Shown piece after piece: positions 31,246 to 40,156 of a stretch of DNA of 64,000 bases. The notes below the pieces were generated by a model. The model saw only the letters and a list, made by a program, of their open reading frames with translations. It searched no databases and was not told the origin of the DNA. How positions within the stretch are numbered: position 1 is the stretch's first letter; each line of letters opens with the position of its first letter. The stretch comes from Streptomyces albicerus. GTDB taxonomy: Bacteria; Actinomycetota; Actinomycetes; Streptomycetales; Streptomycetaceae. A program made the translations under genes and the position numbers. The stretch is taken from positions 23,589 to 87,588 of the forward strand of contig NZ_VWMY01000050.1 in assembly GCF_008905045.1 (NCBI RefSeq), in the 5' to 3' direction.

Positions 31246-31380
31246 GAGTTCTCCTTGAGGGTGAAAGCCCGTGTGCTCACAGAAGGCGGCCCCGTCCGCC
31301 GCTCCTGTCGACTTGCCGACTGCGCCGTTGCCGCCGCCGGGCGACGTGAACGTAACAGCGTTGAAAGCGTTGCGAAAGTC

Positions 31381-31401
31381 CTTGCAGCAAAAAAGTGCAA
31401 G
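31381..31401. promoter_or_regulatory. Candidate MalR operator at malE
   Basis: CTTGCA-n9-TGCAAG, perfect inverted half-sites, 136-156 nt upstream of the malE start. Confidence 0.6.
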
Positions 31402-31487
31402 AGCGGCCCACAGTTACCCTCCCGTGACCTCGTCTCGACCGTCTCGAGCCTTGACTTACCGCTGTTGACCGGGGGTGGGGCCACCGT

Positions 31488-31509
31488 GCAAGACTCTGCA
31501 AGGTCTTGC
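31488..31509. promoter_or_regulatory. Candidate MalR operator in the malE-malR gap
   Basis: GCAAGAC-n8-GTCTTGC, perfect 7-nt inverted arms with a third CTGCAAG word in the middle. It suits repression of malE and autoregulation of malR. Confidence 0.65.
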
Positions 31510-31720
31510 CACAACCGACTCCTACGGGGATCATCGCCCCGTCGGCGCCTTGCAGGAACACCCTTACCGCCGGCGCACACGCGGCGGACGCCGACCGGAA
31601 TGCCGACCAGAATCACGAGGGACCGCGATGACGCAGCAGCCCCGGGCGGGCCGTTCAAGTGCCCGCGCACGGCGTTCGTTCAGTGGGCAAGGCGTTACCC
31701 GGCCGGTACAGTCCACCCCT

Positions 31721-32755
31721 GTGACCACACGGCTCGCCGACATCGCAGCCCAGGCGGGGGTGAGCGAAGCGACGGTCAGCCGCGTCCTGAACGGGAAGCC
31801 GGGCGTCGCCGCCACCACCCGCCAGTCCGTTCTGGCCGCGCTCGACGTGCTCGGCTACGAGCGGCCCGTGCGCCTGCGGCAGCGCAGCGAGGGGCTCGTC
31901 GGACTGATAACCCCGGAGCTGGAGAACCCGATATTCCCGGCCCTGGCCCAGGTCATCGGCCAGGCGCTGACCCGGCAGGGCTACACGCCGGTCCTCGCGA
32001 CCCAGACTCCGGGCGGCTCCACGGAGGACGAGCTGACCGAGATGCTGGTCGACCGGGGCGTCGCCGGGATCATCTTCGTCTCCGGACTGCACGCGGACAC
32101 CTCCGCGGACATGCAGCGGTACGAGCAGCTGCGCGGCCAGGGCGTGCCCTTCGTCCTCGTCGACGGTTTCTCGCCGAAGGTGCAGGCCCCCTTCATCTCG
32201 CCGGACGACCGGGCGGCGATGGCCCTCGCGGTCACCCACCTCGTCTCGCTCGGTCATACGCGGATCGGTCTCGCTCTGGGCCCGAAGCGGTTCGTACCGG
32301 TACAGCGGAAGATCGAGGGTTTTGTCCGCACGATGCAGGACCTGCTGGGCCTGAGCACGGACGATATCGAGCAGCGCCTGGTCCAGCACTCGCTGTACAC
32401 GCTGGAGGGCGGCCAGGCGGCCACCAACGCGCTCATCGACCGCGACTGCACGGCCATCGTCTGCGCGAGCGACATGATGGCGCTCGGCGCCATACGGGCC
32501 GCACGGCAGCGCGGCCTCGACGTCCCCAAGGACGTCTCGGTCGTCGGCTTCGACGATTCCCCGCTCATCGCCTTCACGGACCCGCCCCTCACGACGGTCC
32601 GCAAGCCGGTGCCGGCCATGGGCCAGGCCGCGGTGCGCACGTTGCTGGAGGAGATCGGCGGAACACCTGCACCCCACAGCGAGTTCGTGTTCATGCCGGA
32701 GCTGGTGGTGCGCGGTTCGACCGCTTCGGCCCCTGGGGACCGAAATCGTACGTAA
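31721..32755 (+). CDS. malR: LacI-family maltose repressor MalR
   Basis: 344 residues from GTG 31721, matching the length I recall for S. coelicolor MalR. The LacI HTH is at the very N-terminus: TRLADIAAQAGVSEATVSRV then LNGKPGV. The periplasmic-binding-protein-like effector domain follows with GLITPELENPIFP, GHTRIGLALGP, DMMALGAIRAARQRG and VSVVGFDDSPL. A TACAGT hexamer 8 nt before the GTG is consistent with a leaderless message. The alternative ATG at 31628 (GAGGGA box) would add 31 residues. It represses malE and probably the amylase genes, released by maltodextrin. Confidence 0.93.
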   Translation: MTTRLADIAAQAGVSEATVSRVLNGKPGVAATTRQSVLAALDVLGYERPVRLRQRSEGLVGLITPELENPIFPALAQVIGQALTRQGYTPVLATQTPGGSTEDELTEMLVDRGVAGIIFVSGLHADTSADMQRYEQLRGQGVPFVLVDGFSPKVQAPFISPDDRAAMALAVTHLVSLGHTRIGLALGPKRFVPVQRKIEGFVRTMQDLLGLSTDDIEQRLVQHSLYTLEGGQAATNALIDRDCTAIVCASDMMALGAIRAARQRGLDVPKDVSVVGFDDSPLIAFTDPPLTTVRKPVPAMGQAAVRTLLEEIGGTPAPHSEFVFMPELVVRGSTASAPGDRNRT

Positions 32756-32853
32756 GCAGTAGTGCCCCACCTCCTCCGGGTGTAGAACGTGCGACCCGAA
32801 CCCACCCGAGGGATGATCGGTGGGGAAGGGCTTATCTGGCAGACTCTGTCCCT

Positions 32854-33726
32854 ATGGGTGAGAGCACCGTGACGACACTGGAAGGCCAGGAGCAGGCCAC
32901 TGACCAGCCCGTCGCGGACGAGGCGAACGACCGCGCGGGCGAGGGCTTCCTGCGCCGGTTGCGCACGCCCCGCCGCCCTCGGATCTGGTTCGAGATCCTG
33001 CTGATCGCGGTGAGTTACTGGACGTACTCACTGATCCGCAACGCGGTGCCGGAGCAGAAGACGCAGGCGCTGAAGAACGCCGACTGGATCTGGAAGGTCG
33101 AGCACCAGCTCGGGCTGGCCTTCGAGGAGTCCGTCAACCACGCCGTGAACTCGGTGACTTGGTTGATCGTCGGCATGAACTACTACTACGCGACACTGCA
33201 CTTCGTGGTGACCCTGGGTGTCCTTGTGTGGCTTTTCCGCAGCCACCCGGGCCGTTACGCGGCGACCCGCATGGTCCTCTTCGCCACCACGGGTGTGGCC
33301 CTGGTCGGTTACTATCTGTATCCACTGGCCCCGCCCCGCCTGATGAACGGCAACGACTTCATCGACACGGTCGTGGTCCACCAGACCTGGGGCTCGATGG
33401 CTTCCGGCGACCTGAAGAACATGTCGAACCAGTACGCGGCGATGCCGTCCATGCACATCGGCTGGTCCCTCTGGTGCGGCCTGACGATCTTCGCCCTCGC
33501 CTCGGTCCCCTGGGTCCGCGTCCTCGGCCTGCTCTACCCCACGGTGACCCTGGTGGTCATCGTCGCCACGGCCAACCACTTCTGGCTGGACGCGGCGGGC
33601 GGCATGATCTGCCTGGCGTTCGGCTTCACGGTGGCGAGGGTCTGGTACGGGTCTCTGCCGTACGCGCTGCCGCAACTGGTCCCGGCGAGAGGGCCGAGCG
33701 GGACCTTGCTGCCCAGCAAGGCGTAG
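32854..33726 (+). CDS. PAP2-family membrane phosphatase / inositol phosphotransferase-like
   Basis: 290 residues from the ATG at 32854. A cytoplasmic N-terminus (about 45 residues) precedes six membrane helices. PAP2 motifs: YYLYPLAPPRL, then the catalytic His in AAMPSMHIGWSLW and ATANHFWLDAAGG near the last helices. This is the PAP2_3 (Aur1-like) subgroup, which can be lipid phosphatases or phosphoinositol transferases; the substrate is not known. The same gene follows malR in S. coelicolor (recalled). Confidence 0.85.
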   Translation: MGESTVTTLEGQEQATDQPVADEANDRAGEGFLRRLRTPRRPRIWFEILLIAVSYWTYSLIRNAVPEQKTQALKNADWIWKVEHQLGLAFEESVNHAVNSVTWLIVGMNYYYATLHFVVTLGVLVWLFRSHPGRYAATRMVLFATTGVALVGYYLYPLAPPRLMNGNDFIDTVVVHQTWGSMASGDLKNMSNQYAAMPSMHIGWSLWCGLTIFALASVPWVRVLGLLYPTVTLVVIVATANHFWLDAAGGMICLAFGFTVARVWYGSLPYALPQLVPARGPSGTLLPSKA

Positions 33727-33796
33727 CGGGCGTGACCGGTGGTCATCGCCGGTAGCCGACGGTGTCGGTGACCGGCGGTGTCGGTGACCGGCGGTT

Positions 33797-34702
33797 TCAG
33801 GACGTGTAACCGCCCTCGCCGGCGGCCTCCCGCAGCGCCTCCAGAAAACTCCGCACCGCGGGCGCCGGCGGCGCGGTCTCCCGTACGGCCGCGAAGATCG
33901 ACCGCATCGGCTCCGGCCGACGGACCTCCCGTACGACCACGCCGGGATGCCGGCTGCCCAGCCCCAGCCGCGGGATCAGGCTCACGCCGAGCCCCGCCGC
34001 GACGAACCCCTGCGCGGTCACATAGTCCTCGCTCTCCACCACGAACCGCGGCCGGAACCCGGCGGCCTCGCACGCCGAGAGCTGCGCGTCCAGGCACGGC
34101 CCCGGCCACTCGCTGCCCACCCACGGCTCCTCGGCGAGGTCGGCCAGCGCCAAGGTGCGCCGTCCGGCCAGCCGATGCCCCTTGGGCAGCACGGCGAGGT
34201 ACGGGTCGTCGAGCAGCCGCACCAGCCGTACGCCGTCCTGCGCGGCCTCGTCCGGCCGGACCACCAGTGCCAGGTCGGCCCGGCCCTCCTTCACGTCCGG
34301 CAGCGGGTCCTCGGGGTCGATCAGCTTCAACTCGACCTGCACATCCGGATGCTCGGCCCGCACCCGGGCGACGGCCGGAGCCACCAGCGCGGCCCCCGCC
34401 GTCGCGAAGTACCGCACCGCGAGCCGCCCCGTACGCCCCGCCACCAGGTCGGCGAGCGCGGTCTCGGCCTCGGCCACCTGGCGCCCGATGGCGTCGGCGT
34501 AATCGGTGAGCAGCAGCCCGGCGGCGGTGGGCCGTACACCCCGCCCGGCCCGCTCCAGCAGCGCCGCCCCGGCCTCCTTCTCCAGCACCGCGATCTGCTG
34601 GCTGACCGCGGACGGCGTGTAGCCGAGCCGCGTCGCGGCCGCCGTCACGGACCCGCTGGTCACCACGGCCCGGAGCATCTGCAGGCGTCGCACATCAAGC
34701 AT
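33797..34702 (-). CDS. LysR-family transcriptional regulator
   Basis: 301 residues from ATG 34702. LysR HTH at the N-terminus: RRLQMLRAVVTSGSVTAAAT, then RLGYTPSAVSQQIAVLEKEAG. The effector domain has the usual VRYFATAGAALVAPAVARV and WVGSEWPGPCL segments. No ribosome-binding site is visible, so the message may be leaderless; a GTG 36 nt upstream (AAGGAC box) is the alternative. Divergent from the EamA transporter gene, 72 nt apart, which is the likely target. Confidence 0.9.
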   Translation of the reverse strand: MLDVRRLQMLRAVVTSGSVTAAATRLGYTPSAVSQQIAVLEKEAGAALLERAGRGVRPTAAGLLLTDYADAIGRQVAEAETALADLVAGRTGRLAVRYFATAGAALVAPAVARVRAEHPDVQVELKLIDPEDPLPDVKEGRADLALVVRPDEAAQDGVRLVRLLDDPYLAVLPKGHRLAGRRTLALADLAEEPWVGSEWPGPCLDAQLSACEAAGFRPRFVVESEDYVTAQGFVAAGLGVSLIPRLGLGSRHPGVVVREVRRPEPMRSIFAAVRETAPPAPAVRSFLEALREAAGEGGYTS

Positions 34703-34774
34703 GTAGGAGAGGTTAACAGTGCATGCAATATCCTTCACTTGTCCTTACGGACTGACTGGCCGACCGTGGACGTC

Positions 34775-35935
34775 ATGCCACCGCAACTCACGTCATCGAT
34801 CCGTATGGGCACCCTGGCCCTCCTCTGGGGCTCGGGCTTCCTGTGGATCAAGCTCGCCCTGAACCACGGCCTGTCCCCCGCCCAGATCACGATCGCGCGC
34901 TGCGCCCTGGGCACGGCCGTGCTCCTGCTCCTGGCCCGCTCGGCGGGCCAGCGCCTCCCCCGCGACCGCAGGACCTGGGGCCACCTCGCCGTCGCCGCCC
35001 TCTTCTGCAACGCCGTCCCGTTCGCCCTCTTCAGCATCGGCGAGCAGACGGTCGACTCCGGCATCGCGGGCGTACTGAACGCGACAACTCCCCTGTGGTC
35101 CCTGCTGATCGGCATCCTCCTGGGCACCGACCGCGGACTGGGCGGAACCCGTCTGACCGGCCTGTTCCTGGGTTTCGCGGGTACGTTGCTGATCTTCGCG
35201 CCCTGGCAGCGCTCGGGCCTGGTGAGCTGGAGCGCGCTGGCCCTGCTGGGCGCCGCGGCGAGCTATGCCATCGCCTTCGCGTACATGGCCCGCACCCTCA
35301 CGGGCCGGGGAGCCCCGCTGGCGGTCTCGGCGGCACAACTCCTGACGGCCACCGCCTGGACCACCCTCGCGCTCCCCGCCGCCGGCCCCGTGCACACGGA
35401 CGCCACGGGCCTGCTGGCGGTCACCGCCCTCGGCATCCTCGGCACGGGCATCACCTTCTACCTCAACTACCGCCTCATAGCGGAAGAGGGCCCCACCAGC
35501 GCGGCAACGGTCGGCTACCTGCTCCCGGTCGTCTCGGTGGCGCTGGGCGCCCTGGTCCTGAACGAGAACACGGGCCCACGAGTGTGGGCAGGCATGGCGG
35601 TGGTCCTGACGGGGGTGGCTCTGACCCGCAGACGAAGGACGGACAACAGCACCCTCAGGGGCGCGGGGAACTGCGCGACCAGCCCCCACCCACCCGCACC
35701 GACCCAACTACCGAAAGCACCCCAACGACTTACCGTTCAGAGGCCCCGTAGAACAGCTCCTCCACCACGGCCCGAGCCCGCCGCGTCGTACGCCGATAGT
35801 CATCCAGCATGTCCCCCACATGCCCCGGCCCATACCCCAAGTACCGCCCCACCGCAGCAAGTTCACGCCCGTCGGACGGAAACGTATCCCCCGCCCGCCC
35901 CCGAACGAGCATCACAGCATTCCGCACCCGAGTAG
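34775..35935 (+). CDS. EamA/DMT-family exporter with repeat-derived C-terminal extension
   Basis: 386 residues. The first ~290 residues form ten membrane helices with two EamA repeats (MGTLALLWGSGFLWIKLAL; GPTSAATVGYLLPVVSVALG), a complete DMT transporter ending in LTRRRRT. The frame does not stop there: it enters the short dispersed repeat (35657-35690, giving RGAGNCATSPHPP) and continues ~80 low-complexity residues antisense to the glnE 3' end, stopping at 35935. A real gene with a lost or displaced stop is likely. GTG 34766 is an alternative start. Probably exports a small metabolite; regulated by the divergent LysR protein. Confidence 0.85.
   Translation: MPPQLTSSIRMGTLALLWGSGFLWIKLALNHGLSPAQITIARCALGTAVLLLLARSAGQRLPRDRRTWGHLAVAALFCNAVPFALFSIGEQTVDSGIAGVLNATTPLWSLLIGILLGTDRGLGGTRLTGLFLGFAGTLLIFAPWQRSGLVSWSALALLGAAASYAIAFAYMARTLTGRGAPLAVSAAQLLTATAWTTLALPAAGPVHTDATGLLAVTALGILGTGITFYLNYRLIAEEGPTSAATVGYLLPVVSVALGALVLNENTGPRVWAGMAVVLTGVALTRRRRTDNSTLRGAGNCATSPHPPAPTQLPKAPQRLTVQRPRRTAPPPRPEPAASYADSHPACPPHAPAHTPSTAPPQQVHARRTETYPPPAPERASQHSAPE
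35657..35690. repeat. Short dispersed GC-rich repeat inside the EamA 3' end
   Basis: AGGGGCGCGGGGAACTGCGC plus GACCAGCCCCCACC, identical to the copy at 16631. Here it is translated as part of the EamA frame. Confidence 0.88.
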
Positions 35936-38735
35936 CGAGAACCCACGCCTCATCCAGAGTCGAAGCATCCTCAGCGGAAATCAGCTCAGCGGCGCAGGCC
36001 GCGGCAAGAGCCTCCCGCGTACGAGTCGTACGCAACCCCGGCTCCGCCCACCCATGCCGCAGCTGAAGCAGCTGAACGGTCCACTCCACATCGGACAGCC
36101 CGCCCCGCCCCAGCTTGGTGTGCAGCGTGGGGTCGGCCCCGCGAGGCATCCGCTCGGTCTCCATACGGGCCTTCAGCCGCCGGATCTCCCGTACGGCATC
36201 GTCGCCGAGCCCCTCGGCGGGATACCGCAGCAGATCGATCAGCTCGATGAACCGCTGTCCCAAGTCCGTGTCCCCGGCCACCGGTTCGGCCCGCAGCAGG
36301 GCGTGCGACTCCCACACCAGCGACCACCGCCGGTAGTACGCCTCGTACGAGTTCAACGTCCGCACCAGCGGCCCGGACTTCCCCTCGGGCCGCAGATCCG
36401 CGTCGATCAGCAGCGGCGGATCGGCACTGGGGATCTGCAGCAGCCGCCGCATCTCGGAGACGACGGCATTGGCGGCCCGGGAAGCCTCCTGCTCGTCCAC
36501 GCCCTCCCGGGGCTCATGCACGAACAACACGTCGGCGTCCGATCCGTAACCGAGTTCGTGCCCGCCGAAGCGCCCCATGCCGATGACCGCGAAGCGCGTG
36601 GGCAGCGTCTCGCCCCAGCTGTCGCGGACGACCGCGCGCAGTGTGCCCGCGAGGGTCGCCGCCGTCAGATCCGAGACGGCACCGCCGACCAGATCCACCA
36701 GCGCGCCCTGGTCGGCCTTGGCCGGTGTCTCCTCGGTGCCGTAGGAGTTCACGATGTCGATGGCGGCCGTACGGAACAACTCCCGCCGCCGCACCCCACG
36801 CGCTGCGGTGACCGCGGCCTCTCCCCCACTGGCCCGCCCGACCGCGGCGAGGATCTCCTGCTCCAGATGGGCCCGGTCACGGGGTTCGAGGCCGCCCCCG
36901 TCGCCGTCTCCGAGCAGCGCCACCGCCTCAGGCGCCCGCATCAGCAGATCGGGCGCGAGCCGGCCGGCGGACAGCACCCGGGCAAGGTTCTCGGCGGCGG
37001 CCCCTTCGTCCCTCAACAGCCGCAGGTACCAAGGGGTCTTGCCCAACGCGTCGGAGACCTTGCGGAAGTTGAGCAGCCCCGCGTCGGGGTTGGCGGAATC
37101 CGCGAACCACCCCAACAGCACGGGCAGCAAGGTCCGTTGAATGGCAGCCTTGCGCGAGACCCCGGAGGCGAGCGCCTCCAGATGCCGCAACGCGGAAGCG
37201 GGATCGGCGTACCCCAGCGCGACCAGCCGCTCCCGCGCCGCGTCCGGGCTCAACCGGCTCTCGCCGGGCGCGAGTTGGGCGACGGCATCAAGGAGCGGCC
37301 GGTAGAAGAGCTTCTCGTGCAGCCGCCGTACGACGGACGCGTGCCGCCGCCACTCGCGGTTCAGCTCGGTGATCGGCTCGGTGCGCAGCCCCAACGACCG
37401 GCCGATGCGCCGCAGATCGGTCTCGTCCTCGGGCACGAGGTGCGTGCGCCGCAGTCGGAAGAGCTGTATGCGGTGCTCCAAGGACCGCAGAAACCGGTAG
37501 GCGTCATCGAGCTGCACGGCATCGACACGCCCCACGTACCCGCCCGCGGCCAGCGCCTTCAAGGCGTCCAGTGTGGTCCCGCTCCGCAGTGACGTGTCGG
37601 CCCGTCCGTGCACCAACTGCAGTAGCTGCACGGCGAATTCGACGTCCCGCAGCCCGCCGGGCCCGAGCTTCAGCTCACGCTCGATCTCGGCGACGGGAAT
37701 GTTCTCGACGACCCGCCGCCGCATCTTCTGCACGTCGGCGACGAAGTTCTCGCGCTCGGCGGCCTGCCAGACGAGGGGCGCGAGCGTGGCGACGTACTCC
37801 TCGCCCAGTTCGATGTCCCCGGCGACCGGCCGTGCCTTGAGCAGGGCCTGGAACTCCCAGGTCTTGGCCCACCGCTGGTAGTAGGCGAGGTGGCTGGCGA
37901 GCGTCCGTACGAGCGGACCGTTTCTGCCCTCGGGCCGCAGGTTGGCGTCGACGGGCCAGATCGACCCCTCCACGGTGGTCTCGGAACAGATCCGCATCAG
38001 ATGGGAGGCGAGCCGGGTCGCCGCCCGCAGGGCCTTTCCCTCGTCGGCCCCGTCGACGGCCTCCCCGACGAAGATGACGTCGACGTCGGAGACGTAATTG
38101 AGCTCGTGTCCCCCGCACTTGCCCATCGCGATCACGGCGAGCCGGCACAGCGCGGCGTCCTCGGGCGCGGCCGCCCGGGCGATGGCGAGCGCGGCGCGCA
38201 GCGTGGCGGTCGCGAGGTCCGCGAGTTCGGCCGCGGTCTCGGCGAGGTCGGTGGTGCCGCACACGTCACGCGCGGCGATGGACAGCAGACACCGCCGGTA
38301 GGCGACGCGCAGCGACACCGGGTCGGTGGCCATGGCGAGCCCGCGTTCGAACTCCGCCGTGCCCGGGTGCAGGTCCTGCGGCTCGTACATCACGAGGGCC
38401 TGCCAGTCGAGCGGATGCCGTGCGAGGTGGTCGCCGAGCGCGGCGGACGCGCCGAGCACCCCGAGCAGCCGGTCCCGCAGCGGCTTCGCCGCGATCAGCG
38501 TGTCGAGCAGCTCGCGCTGCCCGCTGTGCCCGTCCTGGGCCTCGACGAGCCGTACGAGCCCGAGCAGCGCCAGATCCGGATCGGCGGTGGCTCCGAGCGC
38601 GTCGAGGAGCACCGGATCGTTCCGTATCGGCGCGAGTTCCGTGCTCTCCAGGAGCCGCTCGGCGGCCGACGGATCGGTGAAACCGTGCCGCAGCAGCCGC
38701 GTGAAGGTACTGCTCCTGCGCCCCGGCGCCGTCAT
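35730..38735 (-). CDS. glnE: Bifunctional glutamine synthetase adenylyltransferase/deadenylase GlnE
   Basis: 1001 residues, the usual length. Two nucleotidyltransferase domains: N-terminal deadenylase with NYVSDVDVIFVGEAVD and C-terminal adenylyltransferase with GYGSDADVLFVHEPRE; each is followed by a helical GlnD-adenylyltransferase domain (GPGGLRDVEFAVQLLQLVHG; GRGGLSDVEWTVQLLQLRHG). It modifies type-I GS (GlnA1) on Tyr in response to nitrogen status. ATG 38735 has AGGAGG 5 nt upstream. GlnA1 is not in the window; GlnA2 here lacks the target Tyr and GlnII is type II, so the substrate is encoded elsewhere. The last ~206 nt are overlapped antisense by the EamA frame. Confidence 0.97.
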   Translation of the reverse strand: MTAPGRRSSTFTRLLRHGFTDPSAAERLLESTELAPIRNDPVLLDALGATADPDLALLGLVRLVEAQDGHSGQRELLDTLIAAKPLRDRLLGVLGASAALGDHLARHPLDWQALVMYEPQDLHPGTAEFERGLAMATDPVSLRVAYRRCLLSIAARDVCGTTDLAETAAELADLATATLRAALAIARAAAPEDAALCRLAVIAMGKCGGHELNYVSDVDVIFVGEAVDGADEGKALRAATRLASHLMRICSETTVEGSIWPVDANLRPEGRNGPLVRTLASHLAYYQRWAKTWEFQALLKARPVAGDIELGEEYVATLAPLVWQAAERENFVADVQKMRRRVVENIPVAEIERELKLGPGGLRDVEFAVQLLQLVHGRADTSLRSGTTLDALKALAAGGYVGRVDAVQLDDAYRFLRSLEHRIQLFRLRRTHLVPEDETDLRRIGRSLGLRTEPITELNREWRRHASVVRRLHEKLFYRPLLDAVAQLAPGESRLSPDAARERLVALGYADPASALRHLEALASGVSRKAAIQRTLLPVLLGWFADSANPDAGLLNFRKVSDALGKTPWYLRLLRDEGAAAENLARVLSAGRLAPDLLMRAPEAVALLGDGDGGGLEPRDRAHLEQEILAAVGRASGGEAAVTAARGVRRRELFRTAAIDIVNSYGTEETPAKADQGALVDLVGGAVSDLTAATLAGTLRAVVRDSWGETLPTRFAVIGMGRFGGHELGYGSDADVLFVHEPREGVDEQEASRAANAVVSEMRRLLQIPSADPPLLIDADLRPEGKSGPLVRTLNSYEAYYRRWSLVWESHALLRAEPVAGDTDLGQRFIELIDLLRYPAEGLGDDAVREIRRLKARMETERMPRGADPTLHTKLGRGGLSDVEWTVQLLQLRHGWAEPGLRTTRTREALAAACAAELISAEDASTLDEAWVLATRVRNAVMLVRGRAGDTFPSDGRELAAVGRYLGYGPGHVGDMLDDYRRTTRRARAVVEELFYGASER

Positions 38736-38859
38736 TCCGGCCTCCTGTGCTCCCGTGGGATCAAGGTCGTACGGCCTGAGCCTAACCGGAGAGGCTGGGG
38801 GAAGCGCCTGGGCGCGGGAGGGCGGTTGTCGAGCCGGACCGCCGCGGTGGCCCGCCTGT

Positions 38860-38905
38860 TCTCCGAGGCGGAGGCTGTGTGATCTCCGAGGCGGAGGCTG
38901 TCTGA
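38860..38905. repeat. Tandem duplication of a 23-bp unit
   Basis: Two adjacent copies of TCTCCGAGGCGGAGGCTGTG plus TGA (second copy has GTC for GTG) between glnE and the FMN-binding protein gene. No function apparent. Confidence 0.8.
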
Positions 38906-39006
38906 CCGGACGAGGAGCGTGCGCCGACCGATGAGTTCCGCCGACGCGCGCGGTCTGTCCTGGTGAGGAATCATCCAGTCATCCACCAGGTCCAGGAGGA
39001 GAGCCC

Positions 39007-39510
39007 ATGGAACCACGGGCCGAACTAGACGCCCGATACAGCGACGCAACCGCTACCGCACGCCCCTGGTCCGAGGCCGAGGCGATGATCGCGGAGGCCG
39101 AGCTGTTCTGGATCTCGACCGTGCGGCCCGACGGGCGGCCGCATGTCACGCCGCTGCCCGCGGTGTGGTCGGACGGCGCGCTGCACTTCTGCACCGGGCC
39201 GGAGGAACGCAAGGCGCTCAATCTCGCGCTGAATCCGCACGTCGTGCTGACCACCGGCACGAACACCTGGAACAAGGGGTTCGACCTGGTGGTGGAGGGC
39301 GACGCGGTCCGGGTGTCCGACGACGCCAGGCTGCGCGGGCTGGCCGAGGCGTGGGAGCGCAAGTACGGCAGTTTCTGGCACTTCGAGGTGCGTGACGGCT
39401 ACTTCCACCACGGCGCCGGGAAAGCTCTCGTCTTCTCGGTGGCGCCCGGGACCGTTTTCGGCTTCGGTAAGGGGGAGCCGTTCAGCCAGACCCGTTGGCG
39501 GTTCGGCTGA
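39007..39510 (+). CDS. Pyridoxamine 5'-phosphate oxidase-like FMN-binding protein
   Basis: 167 residues with AGGAGGAG before the ATG. The split-barrel signatures are ELFWISTVRPDGRPHVTPLP, VWSDGALHFCTGPEERKALN and HVVLTTGTNTWNKGFDLVVE. This is the flavin/F420-binding PNPOx-like class common in actinomycetes, which can reduce or oxidise varied substrates or sequester cofactors. Substrate unknown. The next gene, a glyoxalase-fold protein, starts 32 nt downstream, so they are likely co-transcribed. Confidence 0.85.
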   Translation: MEPRAELDARYSDATATARPWSEAEAMIAEAELFWISTVRPDGRPHVTPLPAVWSDGALHFCTGPEERKALNLALNPHVVLTTGTNTWNKGFDLVVEGDAVRVSDDARLRGLAEAWERKYGSFWHFEVRDGYFHHGAGKALVFSVAPGTVFGFGKGEPFSQTRWRFG

Positions 39511-39542
39511 CTCTCCCGGCGCGGCGACTTGGAGGACCAGAA

Positions 39543-39989
39543 ATGGAATACACGCTCGAAGTGATCCCACTGCCCGTCAGCGACATCGACCGGGCCCGCG
39601 ACTTCTACCGGGACAAGCTCGGCTTCCATGTCGACATCGACCAGGAGGTCCTGCCGGGCATGCGCATCGTCCAGCTGACGCCCCCGGGCTCCGGCTGTTC
39701 CATCGCCCTCGGCGACACCGTCTGGGACACGATGGCCGGACCGAAGCCGGCACCGGGCTCGTACCAGGGCCTCCAACTGTGCGTCGCCGACATCAAGGCG
39801 GCCCACGCCGAACTGACCGACCGCGGCCTGGAAGTCTCCGAGCCCACCCAGTACTCACCCGACGACGGCGCCACCTTCATGTACTTCAAGGACCCGGACG
39901 GCAACGGCTGGGCAGTCCAGGAGTACCGCCAGCGCGTGAACAAGCCACTGCACAAGCTGCTGACGGACATGGCAGCGCAGCGACAGTAG
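39543..39989 (+). CDS. Glyoxalase/bleomycin-resistance-fold protein
   Basis: 148 residues; GGAGG upstream of the ATG. A single VOC fold: VIPLPVSDIDRARDFYRDKL then GFHVDIDQ, GSGCSIALGD, and FMYFKDPDGNGWAVQEYRQR with the C-terminal metal-ligand-type Glu. VOC proteins include lyases, dioxygenases and antibiotic-binding proteins; the substrate is unknown. Shares an apparent operon with the FMN-binding protein. Confidence 0.87.
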   Translation: MEYTLEVIPLPVSDIDRARDFYRDKLGFHVDIDQEVLPGMRIVQLTPPGSGCSIALGDTVWDTMAGPKPAPGSYQGLQLCVADIKAAHAELTDRGLEVSEPTQYSPDDGATFMYFKDPDGNGWAVQEYRQRVNKPLHKLLTDMAAQRQ

Positions 39990-40045
39990 GGCGCCACCGG
40001 TCGGAAGGGGGCGGCCCCTGAAAGTTCACGACCGCGCGAACCCAC

Positions 40046-40066
40046 CCGCGCCCCTTAGGGGCGCGG
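40046..40066. terminator. Bidirectional hairpin fused to a dispersed repeat
   Basis: CCGCGCCCC-TTA-GGGGCGCGG, perfect 9-bp stem between the convergent VOC and glnA2 genes. Its right arm is the start of a dispersed-repeat copy (40058-40088) that diverges at the end (GCGCGCCCAGCCACA). Confidence 0.8.
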
Positions 40067-40156
40067 GGAACTGCGCGCCCAGCCACAACGGACCCGCAGC
40101 CGCGACACAACCCCCGCACGAAACGGCGAGCGCGAAACGGCCCCACAAGCGGAGCG

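Larger units (their letters stand above)
31246..31720. other. malE-malR divergent control region
   Basis: 475 nt. It holds two candidate MalR sites (31381-31401 and 31488-31509). An ATG at 31628 in frame with malR has a GAGGGA box and may be an alternative malR start; a TACAGT -10-like hexamer (31707-31712) precedes the GTG start at 31721. Confidence 0.7.

Noticed and set aside
29803..32853. Long open frame running into the PAP2 gene
   Set aside because: Antisense to malE and out of frame with malR; only the part from 32854 has a start and membrane-protein character.
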